Source: Stentor roeselii (taxonomy: Eukaryota; Ciliophora; Heterotrichea; Heterotrichida; Stentoridae). Taken from it: a DNA stretch of 64,000 bases. The translations under genes and the position numbers were made by a program. Location: contig RSEH01000051.1 in assembly GCA_006503475.1 (NCBI GenBank), forward strand, positions 122,505 through 186,504. Direction: 5' to 3'. Under the pieces are notes generated by a model that saw nothing but the letters and a program-made list of their open reading frames with translations, was not told the origin of the DNA and made no database searches. This document shows positions 9,507 to 18,054 of this stretch, in pieces. Numbering within the stretch: the first letter of the stretch is position 1; each line of letters starts with the position of its first letter.

Positions 9507-9522
9507 TTATTATTATATAAAG
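9507..9522. promoter_or_regulatory. 16-bp divergent spacer containing TATAAA
   Basis: TTATTATTATATAAAG is all that separates the ATG of the zinc-finger gene (minus) from the ATG of the SET gene (plus). TAATAA/TATAA directly before the ATG recurs at many starts here, so this may be a core promoter or initiator; function is inferred. Confidence 0.45.
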
Positions 9523-10686
9523 ATGTTCTTTGTTTTTGCCAAGACTTTAGAAGTCATAATCGAAAATCTGGATAGCATTCAAATCAAGAAGACTCCTGAA
9601 ATGGGACTTGGCATCTTTGTTAAAGACCCGATTGAAAGTCTAGGAAAAGTTTTTTGTGTAGATGAAAATCTCGCTATTCACTCTGATGATGCGAATTATT
9701 TACTTGAATTCGTGATGAAATTTAATGATGATGAAAGACTCAAGGCTTATATTCTCTATCATCGTTTTCAGTTGAAAGAAAAGTCAAAAATCTTTAATTA
9801 TCTGAAAAATATCGAAAATGATTTGAATCATCCAGTTTTTTATGAAAAAAGTGATTTTTTAATGATTTCTTCAGTCTTTGAATATATCGATTTGAAAAGT
9901 ATCAAATCTTTAACTGAAAAGTTTCAAAGACTTCTAAAAGTTTTCAAAGGACTTTCAGGATTACCTAAAGAAATGATGCTTTTTGAGAATTATTTATGGG
10001 CAAGTCATATCGTTATGAGCCGCAGCTTAGTGACATTCAACAAAGAAACAAATGACTACTCATATTTATTCATTCCTTACATAGACCTGGTAAACTACTG
10101 GCCAATTGACAAGACCTCTAAAAGACCATCAAACTTTTCCGAAGTGATATTAGAATCTGGCTCTTATTGTTTATACTCATCTCTCAATCTTCAACCAGGC
10201 GACCAAGTCTTTACCGACTATTCAATTTCAGACCTTCCATCATTTTTCTTGAATTTCGGCTTCGTGATTGAATCTGACCCATCACTTTCACTTTCAATTC
10301 ACTTATCAGTCGACCCTTGCTTGAACTGCACCTTTGCCCTGAAGCCTTTCGAAGTCAACTGGCAAGTCCTTCAAACGTTGATGAGACTATCAGGAAAAGA
10401 CTACAGCCCGGAAGTCGCCTTCCGCAAATTCCTTCCAGTGATTAAAGACCTTTACATCTTTCAAGACATTTTGGCAGGTCTTCTCATGTACCGGCTTGAA
10501 ATCAAAGGAATGCTGAACAGTTTACATCTAGGGCTACGAGATTTGCGAAGACAATCAAAAAACACCTCAGGTAAGAAAAAAAACATTTTAAATTTCGGAG
10601 GCACTCTACGATGTTTAATCTACACCCACTTAAAAACCTTAGAAAAAGAAGTGATTTTCGGGTTTTACACATATTTATTCAACTAG
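9523..10686 (+). CDS. SET-domain methyltransferase, SETD3/SETD6/RLSMT type
   Basis: The 387-residue protein has an interrupted SET domain of the class that methylates non-histone proteins (Rubisco large-subunit methyltransferase, SETD3, SETD6). Visible are MGLGIFVKDPIESLGKVF near residue 27 (the GxG-type N-SET strand), WASHIVMSR near 160, IPYIDLVNYWP near 185 (the counterpart of the xDxxNH core) and LQPGDQVFTDYS with FFLNFGFV near 225-245, which correspond to the cofactor and Tyr elements. The NH of the core motif is replaced by NY. A C-terminal substrate-binding-like helical part follows. The substrate is unknown. The start is 16 bp from a divergent gene; the next gene begins 25 nt after the stop. 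Confidence 0.88.
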   Translation: MFFVFAKTLEVIIENLDSIQIKKTPEMGLGIFVKDPIESLGKVFCVDENLAIHSDDANYLLEFVMKFNDDERLKAYILYHRFQLKEKSKIFNYLKNIENDLNHPVFYEKSDFLMISSVFEYIDLKSIKSLTEKFQRLLKVFKGLSGLPKEMMLFENYLWASHIVMSRSLVTFNKETNDYSYLFIPYIDLVNYWPIDKTSKRPSNFSEVILESGSYCLYSSLNLQPGDQVFTDYSISDLPSFFLNFGFVIESDPSLSLSIHLSVDPCLNCTFALKPFEVNWQVLQTLMRLSGKDYSPEVAFRKFLPVIKDLYIFQDILAGLLMYRLEIKGMLNSLHLGLRDLRRQSKNTSGKKKNILNFGGTLRCLIYTHLKTLEKEVIFGFYTYLFN

Positions 10687-10711
10687 CAAGCCTTATATCT
10701 AAAATTAATAA

Positions 10712-11701
10712 ATGGGATGCAAGAACACGAAAGAGCCATCAAGCAGCTTCATGGGGCATAAAGAGTTGTTAAAGAAACAAATAGAAAATGACTTAGTTCA
10801 AATCCCAGTTTCAGACCAAGCGAGTATTTCTTTGATAATAAACGACGAGCTGGCACTAGTGAACAGTATCAAGCTAAATGCATTAGGGTATGCATTATAC
10901 CTGGGAAAATTCAAGTCTTTTCGATACATTCACGAAATCCTCAAAGCCAGCATCAGTGAAATGGAGTCCATGCTTCATCGGCAGGCAGTCAGTCCCTTGA
11001 CCCTCAGTGTCTTCAGTGGAAACCTCGACCTGTTCATTTATTACTTCAAGTTTCACTCCAATGACCAAGACCAGGACTTGCGTAACTCTGAATATCTCAT
11101 CAACAAGCACAAGTCCATCTCCAGTCTTCCCCTCATTCAACAAGCTGTTCTTTCAGGGTCAGTCAACATTGTCGGCCACCTCAACAAATCAGCTGAAAAC
11201 TTAAAACAAGCAAATTTTTCCCCTGGGTATTTTGACGTTCATTACATCAATGAAGACACTGGAGAAAATTCAGCTTTAGTCGCTTGCAGAAGTGGAAAAT
11301 ATGTAATGCAAAAACTTGTTTTTAACTTAGGAGGAAATTTTTTGATTAAAAACAAAAAACAACAGAATGCAATTCAAGTCTTGGCTGAAGAGGACTTGAA
11401 AGACGGAAGAGATACTTTTGAATGTTTGTGTTTTTTGGTGTTTGAAGTGAGGATTGAATTTCGGTATTGCTATGAAGAGTGTCTTATTAACTTCAGAGAT
11501 CCCAGAGCTATTCAGTTGATTGAGAAAGAACTTGAGAAGTTAGGGATTTATGTGACAAAATGCGAAATCGAAGATATTTACAGTGGAAAAGGTCGAATGA
11601 ACCAGGAGTATAAAACTCCTGAATCAGGTGTTATGAGTTTTTTAAGCTTATCAAGCCAGGCGAGTATTTTGGGTTCGTCGACTAGGACGGACAATGTATA
11701 A
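10712..11701 (+). CDS. Ankyrin-like protein with N-terminal acylation signal
   Basis: The 329-residue protein begins MGCKNTK, a good signal for N-myristoylation at Gly2 with palmitoylation at Cys3, so attachment to a membrane is likely. The body has ankyrin-like helix pairs: NALGYALYLGKFKSF, SPLTLSVFSGNLDLF, LPLIQQAVLSGSVNIV and NSALVACRSGKYVMQKL, each with the T/S-x-L-x-x-A-x-x-G pattern. Repeats are degenerate, so the number (four or more) is uncertain. The C-terminus is Ser-rich. It probably serves as a membrane-tethered scaffold, an inference. It lies in a same-strand run with 25-nt gaps on both sides. Confidence 0.78.
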   Translation: MGCKNTKEPSSSFMGHKELLKKQIENDLVQIPVSDQASISLIINDELALVNSIKLNALGYALYLGKFKSFRYIHEILKASISEMESMLHRQAVSPLTLSVFSGNLDLFIYYFKFHSNDQDQDLRNSEYLINKHKSISSLPLIQQAVLSGSVNIVGHLNKSAENLKQANFSPGYFDVHYINEDTGENSALVACRSGKYVMQKLVFNLGGNFLIKNKKQQNAIQVLAEEDLKDGRDTFECLCFLVFEVRIEFRYCYEECLINFRDPRAIQLIEKELEKLGIYVTKCEIEDIYSGKGRMNQEYKTPESGVMSFLSLSSQASILGSSTRTDNV

Positions 11702-11726
11702 ATAGACTTAATCAATAGTCAATAAC

Positions 11727-13754
11727 ATGTCCGACACAAGTATCACTTCAATCTTTTCCGCAGTGATTTTAGACCTGTTAATATTTTCAGTCCTTTTCAC
11801 AGTCTTCCTCTTCTACCGCAAGGTGCGTAGCCCAGTGATTCACCTCGACCATGAAATCAAGTTAAAAAAACCTTCTTTACCTGAAGGCGAGCATGACTTC
11901 CTCCCGCTGCTTCAAAAAGTCTACCAAATGTCCATCGAGTCCGTTTATTTATCAATAGGCGAATGGGGTGCTATCTACTTGACTCTTCATAATTACATCA
12001 TTCAAGTGCTTCTTTCATATGCCTTCATTTCTATTCCAGTGCTTATAACGATTTACCTCCTGGGCAGTTCTGATGTTGATGAAAAATCAAGCAAACTAGG
12101 TATTTCTCATGTGATAGAAAATGAGGATTACTTGATAGCTCCAATCATTTTCATATTCGTTCTGACTTTTTTCATATCTTTTCTCGTTTTTTACTTCTAC
12201 CGAAAAGTGACTTGTGAGAGCTTTCAAGAGATGCAGACTCAGTTGAACGTAGTGAAAATCACCAATATTCCGAAGAACTTTCCTCCTGATTACATCAACT
12301 ACAAGATCAAGAAACTTATGATGAGTCAATATGATGAGAACGTGCAGGGGATTTACACGATTCCTAATTATGAAACTGCTTACAATAGGATGTTAAAAGT
12401 CAAGAGCCTTCAGGAAAAAATGAAAGAATATCAATTTAAACTCAGTTCTACAGGGAAAAGACCCATGGTTCTTAATAAAATGCTTAGAAAAGTAGACGCT
12501 ATTGAATATACACAAGATCGCATTCTTGCTACTCAAGATGAAGTTGCAAGGGCAAAGGACTTAGGAATCTTCTGCAACTCAGGAAAAGCCTTTGTTTTTT
12601 GTAAGACTCATAAAAAAGCTAAGAAAATCATCGCAATGCGCTTTGGAAATGATGAAATTATTAACACAGATTTACTTAATTTTGAAATCGCCTCTAGTCC
12701 TGAAGACGTGATTTGGAAAAATGTTGGAGTGAATTTAAATTTTTCAACGACTTCTCGTATTTTGTATAATTTGTTGTTTGTTTTTCTGTTTTTGATGATT
12801 TTGACACCGACTACTTTTAATTATTTGATTATTTCACTTGTGGAGAGTATTGGAGGAGGGACACTTTTGAAGGGGATTATTGGAGTTTACTTGCCATCGC
12901 TGTTGTTGCTTGTTTATCAGCAGGTTGTGTTACCTGAAGCTGTTGAATTTTTGGTGGCTAGGGAGAATCATTCGTATAAACATGATGAAATCTCGAGTGG
13001 ACTTAGGAAGTACTTGTTTTATCTTGTTTTTTATATATTTTTGTATCCTTTGCTTGGACTCAGGTTTATTGAATTTGTTAAGATTTTTTTTGACTCGAGT
13101 GTGGACTGGGAAGAAGAGTTTGCGAATAGTGTTAATGAAACTGGACAGTTTTTCACTGTTTTTCTTATTCATGAATGTTTCATTAAAAATGGATGGGATT
13201 TAATGGTCACAGGTAAGTACTTCAAATCAAAAGCAAAAGCACTAATAGCCTCAAACGACGAAGAGCGTGCTCTAGCCTTCGAAGCAGAAGACTTTAAATT
13301 TGACTTAGAACTCGCGATATCATTGAACATCTTCATCATAGTCTGCAGTTTCGGTGTAGTTTACCCATTAGTGATAGTTCCAGGTCTCGGTTTTTTCGGA
13401 TTAAGAGTAAGACTTATTCAGTACTTCGTTCACAAGCACAATCTTTTAGCAGTCTTTTACGTGAATCGAAATTCATCAGCCTTTCCTGTTCTTTTCTCAA
13501 TTCTCTGCTCAATCTCAATAGCGATGTTTTCAATGCAAGTGCTGACAGGGGCGACGTTGATTCTATCAGGTGTTGATGATTACCTAGTGATAGCTAAGTT
13601 GATAGTCCCTGCATCTTTTTGTCAACTTGTTCTTTGTATTCTTTATTTCAATAATTTAATCGCCAAGGGCAAGGTCGAAAGGGTCAAGGAAAGTGAAAGA
13701 CTTGTGCAAGTTGATGAAAGAGAGTTTTATCATCCTTTGGATAAAGATGAATGA
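11727..13754 (+). CDS. OSCA/TMEM63 (CSC1-like) mechanosensitive channel
   Basis: The 675-residue membrane protein has an N-terminal segment, two further membrane helices, a cytosolic domain with the RRM-like pattern VVKITNIPKNFPPDYINYKI and GKAFVFCKTHKKAK, and then the channel core. SSPEDVIWKNVGV matches the family's entry into the pore helices. About ten membrane segments are visible, and YFVHKHNLL matches the late conserved motif. Family members are stretch- or osmotically gated cation channels, sometimes with lipid scramblase activity. The protein ends soon after the last helix. Codon choice changes abruptly near 13,205 (T/G-ending to A/C-ending codons); see findings. The stop is TGA. Confidence 0.93.
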   Translation: MSDTSITSIFSAVILDLLIFSVLFTVFLFYRKVRSPVIHLDHEIKLKKPSLPEGEHDFLPLLQKVYQMSIESVYLSIGEWGAIYLTLHNYIIQVLLSYAFISIPVLITIYLLGSSDVDEKSSKLGISHVIENEDYLIAPIIFIFVLTFFISFLVFYFYRKVTCESFQEMQTQLNVVKITNIPKNFPPDYINYKIKKLMMSQYDENVQGIYTIPNYETAYNRMLKVKSLQEKMKEYQFKLSSTGKRPMVLNKMLRKVDAIEYTQDRILATQDEVARAKDLGIFCNSGKAFVFCKTHKKAKKIIAMRFGNDEIINTDLLNFEIASSPEDVIWKNVGVNLNFSTTSRILYNLLFVFLFLMILTPTTFNYLIISLVESIGGGTLLKGIIGVYLPSLLLLVYQQVVLPEAVEFLVARENHSYKHDEISSGLRKYLFYLVFYIFLYPLLGLRFIEFVKIFFDSSVDWEEEFANSVNETGQFFTVFLIHECFIKNGWDLMVTGKYFKSKAKALIASNDEERALAFEAEDFKFDLELAISLNIFIIVCSFGVVYPLVIVPGLGFFGLRVRLIQYFVHKHNLLAVFYVNRNSSAFPVLFSILCSISIAMFSMQVLTGATLILSGVDDYLVIAKLIVPASFCQLVLCILYFNNLIAKGKVERVKESERLVQVDEREFYHPLDKDE

Positions 13755-13773
13755 TTTTTAGTAGGATATTATT

Positions 13774-14016
13774 ATGGAATTTGGATTTGATTGCAGGATT
13801 CAACAGGCTATTCAGGTTGAACTTAGATGTTTCACTGCTAAGGAACTGAGAAGAGTTGTTAAGAAGCAGGTTGAAGTACTGAAAGTTACGGATTCTAGCT
13901 TTTTTTTGTATGTTGTGGGAAAGTTGCAGTGTGGAGGATTTAGATGTATGAAAAAAGTTGAGCTGCAAGGTGTTCTTGGAATGATTTTAATGTATAGATT
14001 AAGTAAGATGATTTGA
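13774..14016 (+). CDS. Small hypothetical protein (80 aa)
   Basis: An ATG preceded by ATATTATT, 19 nt after the channel gene's stop, opens an 80-codon frame. Codon use looks coding (many GTT, GAA, CTG, AAG). The product is basic (KELRRVVKKQVEVLK) with no recognisable domain. A 15-nt segment GTAAGATGATTTGAG at its end could be an intron that extends the frame, but it ends in GAG and the extension is unconvincing. The ORF lies in a G/T-rich stretch typical of 3' flanks here, so it may not be a gene. Confidence 0.4.
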   Translation: MEFGFDCRIQQAIQVELRCFTAKELRRVVKKQVEVLKVTDSSFFLYVVGKLQCGGFRCMKKVELQGVLGMILMYRLSKMI

Positions 14017-16313
14017 GTAATATTGATTATTTTAGATTTTGGATGCTTTTTGTTGATGATTCAGCTGAAATTGCGATCTTTCATTAATATTTCAGCAATT
14101 TGACTAGTTTTTAGCTGAAAGATTGGATTATTTTTAAGTAAGAGAGCTAGCTTAGATTCGCAATGATTAATTATTATAGTGAATTTCTTTAGAAATTAGA
14201 AATTTCATTACCTACAGATGTTAATTAATCACAAATCAGTTAACCTAAGCTATAAAAATAAATGATCACTTCTTCAAATATCCACAGATCATTGATAAAA
14301 ATGACTTAGTACTTTTTCATTAATTAAAAAACTTTATCATTTCCCGCTGAGCAACTTGGTGATTGCATTTTACAAAGCCAGGCACCTTAAAGTTATTTTT
14401 TAACAGCTTGAGTTATTTAAATAGAAAAACTTTACACCTCGTGCAGTTAACTACTATAATAATTAATTTTTGATAAATTTTAGTGTGCTGATCCAAAATG
14501 ATAGATTAAGTATTTCCTTTTATCTTTCTGACTATAAAGTAGAGAAAAAATCAATTGGAAAATAAATCGCTGTCATTAAATACATTGGAAAAAAGACTTT
14601 GTAGTGTGAAATCTATAATTGAGTTGATGAGATAGCATCGGCCTAAGCCTCTATCTTTTCTTTACTTTCAGTCACTTCAATCATTCAATTTTTTGAAATT
14701 TTTTGAGAATGATTCAAGAGATTAATCCAACACGATTATTTTAAATTTTAAAATGACTCAGTTTCTATTCATTCTCTCTTTAAAATTCATTTTTATTCAT
14801 CATATTTCAATTTTTTGAGTCAGAAGACCTCCCATGCTTTAGATTTAAAAATATTTAAGACTATTTTCTTTATTTATATTTATTTCATTCAAAAGCCGAA
14901 TTCAAAATGAGTGTGATTCGCATGCGTCTGTGAATTTTCGATTTACCTTCCTAATTGATAAATCCTTGTAAATACCTAAAAAAATCGATTTTTAGAATGA
15001 ATGAGAAAAACTCCGAATATTAAACTAAAGGTCAAATTTTTTAATTTGTTCTTGTTGTCTGAATTCTTTTGAATTTATTTTGAAATTAGGTGGTCGGATA
15101 TTATTTAAACGTCCAAAATACATTATGGGTTAAATCCTGAATATGTAAAGATAAGCATAATGATACTTAAGTACTTTCCTTGCATATATATCGTTTATTC
15201 AACTATTGATTCTCAGCCAAGTTCTCAAAATTTTTACATGGGAGTTGAATTATTTTAAAACATTAAATTCCTGAAATCAAAGCGATGCTGAGTCCAAAAA
15301 TCTAAAATTTGAAATTCTTTTATAATTCGAACTCATATATAAAATATTTAATCACAATAACATGATAATTTAGTATAAAATTTCAGGATTATTATCATCT
15401 GTAGTACCCGTGTGATTAGAACTAATCATCTTAACCGCCTTGTCTCTCATATCAAGAAAATTCATAATTCTGCACATCGTTCACCTTGAAAATCCACTCA
15501 CTATCCTAGCAACTTCTGTAAACGTAAAGTCGTAGTTCATAGTAAAGCGTTAGATCTTCTTGGGCGTCACTTCCAAATATTCAATCCTCAATAAAATTTT
15601 CTCAAAAGCGGTTGATGTCTTTAATAATTATGCAGATTTTTTCCAGGAGTTCGAAAAATGTCTTCTCTAAACATTCTCTCAGTTATCACTCTTTGAATTC
15701 TGTTGTTTAAGCAACTTCAGATGTTGCTTGGAAGTTTTGATTAGATATTCAAGACCTGTTAGTTATCTTCAGTGATGGAGATCGATTTGAGCATTTCGAT
15801 TCGTAAGATACTTGGATCGGAACTGGTGAAGTTTGATATTTTTGCAGCAGAGAGTTAGAGAAAGTAAAATAAATCAGGGTTTCAGGCTTGAGGAGACATT
15901 TTCTAATAGATGTTTCCTAGATCTTTTTTCAATTAGTCTTGCAAATCCGGATTTTCCTATCTCACAGAAGAATTTTCAACATTCCTAAAATTCCTGAAAA
16001 GTTGTCTGAACTTCAGTATGTTCAAACCTAATAAGTTTACAAATAAATCATTAATTCTAAGTTATTTTCTGTAATAAATTTCATTTTAACCAATCAAAGC
16101 ATATTTCTCAAATTTCCCCATAATTTTTTCACATCTAATTTTTTACTTTCCTTCAATAATTCAAAGTTTCTCAAGTTTCAGATCGTGATTCATTCAATCT
16201 CATTCCAAACTACCGATCAATACTTCCCCCTGTTTATTCTCCCCTAAAACCCACGAAAAATCACCCAATAACCCAAAAAACTCCAAACTAAAAATTCTTC
16301 CTATTAAAAATAT
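14017..16313. other. Gene-poor AT-rich region, 2.3 kb
   Basis: No intact gene, tRNA or rRNA is recognised. The only coding-like trace is the relic on the minus strand at 15370-15640. The rest is low-complexity AT-rich sequence. Confidence 0.5.
15370..15640 (-). pseudogene. Possible decayed coding relic
   Basis: One minus-strand frame reads through about 90 codons with only two stops. The part before the first stop includes FEKILLRIEYLEVTPKKI; after it come MNYDFTFTEVARIVSGFSR and MRDKAVKMISSNHTG. The second stop (TGA) lies in a possible 15-nt GTGAACGATGTGCAG intron; the first is not removable. The pattern of short amphipathic helices vaguely recalls DUF4476-type repeats, but I cannot assign a family. 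It may be a relic or chance. Confidence 0.3.
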
Positions 16314-17000
16314 CTATAAAAACTTCCTACTAGAGCTAGTCGTGGGCTGCATATATCTCGGAGTCAATTGTCGACTATTATTTTCTTTTAAATACCCTGA
16401 CCTCTCCGTATTCCTAGAGTTTCTCAAACTATTATCAAAAGTCGCAAAAACATTAGAAATCCTTGGTTTCGGTGTGATTTTTGAATGATCTCTGACATCA
16501 AAACCTCGATTTTTAAGTTTCAACACAAGTTCATCTTTATCATTTTTACTCGGAAAGCTGCGAATTACGATTTTTCCTTGTCCAGTGCAGATGCCTTTAA
16601 CGTTGTCGAATTCAGTGTTGACTTCAACGACATGGTACTTCTGTGCAATGTCTTTCAAAACTTCTTCATTGTCATAAGGACGAAGTCCTGAAATTTGAAT
16701 CGTTTCCACTTTGGCCTCTTCTGGCTTTGGGAAATTTTCAGTCGAGAAATAGTTTAAATCCAGTTGTTTTCGCTGTCTTGGAGTCATCATTTCTCCGATT
16801 GACTGAGATCGGGCTGAGATTGAAGGGCGTGTGTCTATTTTTGAGTTAACTGACACTTGATTCAAATTTAGTCGGGGGTTTGTAAAACTTGAGTTACGGT
16901 TTAATGATCTTCTTACTGGATTTATTGAACTTGGGTGACTTTCCAAGGAAAATATTGAACTGGATAGTTGGCTTAAGAGACGTTTACGGGATTCGTTCAT
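16314..17000 (-). CDS. Unknown protein with RRM-like fold segment
   Basis: The ATG at 17000 (MNESRKRLLS) is taken as the start; upstream in-frame codons contain no ATG. The product is 228 residues. The first 80 are Ser/Asn/Arg-rich and disordered. The segment ETIQISGLRPYDNEEVLKDI ... GKIVIRSF ... ELVLKLKNRGFDV (about 100-170) has the beta-alpha-beta spacing of an RRM-like fold, although the RNP aromatic residues are not conserved. The tail is again Ser/Arg/Asn-rich. RNA binding or a cytoskeletal role is possible; neither can be shown. Third positions look coding. Confidence 0.65.
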   Translation of the reverse strand: MNESRKRLLSQLSSSIFSLESHPSSINPVRRSLNRNSSFTNPRLNLNQVSVNSKIDTRPSISARSQSIGEMMTPRQRKQLDLNYFSTENFPKPEEAKVETIQISGLRPYDNEEVLKDIAQKYHVVEVNTEFDNVKGICTGQGKIVIRSFPSKNDKDELVLKLKNRGFDVRDHSKITPKPRISNVFATFDNSLRNSRNTERSGYLKENNSRQLTPRYMQPTTSSSRKFL

Positions 17001-17359
17001 TTTTTCTAACGGAATTATGAAGGGTTCTGAGGGAATGTGGAACACTGGATTGATATACAATTTGACTGAATGAATAAAATCGATGCATTCATTTCAGCCG
17101 CTTTAAATTTCCAACTTATTTTAAAGTAAATGATTTTTTCCTGTTTGTTGAAACTTTGCTCATTAACATCAGATAAAAAGATTCAAACTTGAAGTAAACA
17201 TCCCCAAATTCTATTCAAAAACTTGAATAATTAATTCAAACCAAGTTCATCCAACATAAATTTACCTAAACCTAAAAAAATTTACCCAAAAATAATCCAA
17301 ATAATTCTCCCAGTTTAATATCTTCATCATTAATCAATCCTCAAGCCGAATTAATCTAT
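17001..17359. other. Intergenic, no feature seen
   Basis: A 359-bp spacer lies between two minus-strand genes. The half nearer 17340 is A/C/T-rich with little G on the + strand, which here is the 3' flank of the gene at 17360. Confidence 0.5.
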
Positions 17360-17839
17360 TTAGTTAAACACCAAGGCACTATCATATCTTCTTCTTGGAT
17401 AAGGAGAAGAGTTCACAGTGGCAGTCTTTTGAATATCATCCTCATTCTCTTCATCAGACTTTTCTTCGATCACGAACTGGTAATATTTATACCTTTTATG
17501 GTTTAAATATGGAAGTTTACTTCCATAAAACCTTGATTTTTCCCGTTTCTTATCCAAGGCGACTTTTTTCAGGTTCGTTTTGTACAAGTTTTTGAATGAA
17601 CCTTCTTCTTCACCTTCTCTAGGCAAGGAAAATCTTTGATTTAGTTGCTGGTTGTTGAATTTCACAGAAGGCAACCAGGAGTTCTCGATGAAGTCATTTT
17701 CTGTGAGAGACTTGTGAGTTCTTTTTGATACTCGATCTATTTTCAAGTGGTCTGGGATGTCAAAAAAGGTTTTTAAATCATTTGTACAGAATTTTTTACA
17801 GTTTTTTACCTGGTCACTTGTAAACTGGTTTAATGACAT
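17360..17839 (-). CDS. Unknown basic protein (159 aa)
   Basis: The frame begins at an ATG in the context TCTTATAAATG, typical here, and ends at TAA. The product is rich in Lys, Arg, Asn and Tyr (KRYKYYQFVIEEKSDEENEDD) with an acidic patch and a C-terminal SSPYPRRRYDS. No domain is recognised. It could be a ciliate-specific cortical or axonemal protein, but nothing in the sequence shows that. Confidence 0.65.
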   Translation of the reverse strand: MSLNQFTSDQVKNCKKFCTNDLKTFFDIPDHLKIDRVSKRTHKSLTENDFIENSWLPSVKFNNQQLNQRFSLPREGEEEGSFKNLYKTNLKKVALDKKREKSRFYGSKLPYLNHKRYKYYQFVIEEKSDEENEDDIQKTATVNSSPYPRRRYDSALVFN

Positions 17840-18054
17840 TTATAAGACCTGAGCAAGATTTTGGTAAAGCAGCTGTTTCTATGTCTTGTTTTTGATTATT
17901 TTTAGTGAAAAAAAACGAATTTAAGAATGATTCTTGATTTATCTTAAGAAAGGTTTATTAGCGGGGAATAACAGTTTTAATAAAAATGATAATTAAAGAG
18001 TAAGAATTATCTTCGAATTAATTGCTTCTAATACACTACTCATATTAACATTAT

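Noticed and set aside
14017-16313. tRNA or rRNA genes in gene-poor gaps
   Set aside because: No T-arm motif (GGTTCGANNCC type) with matching acceptor stem was found by eye in any gap.
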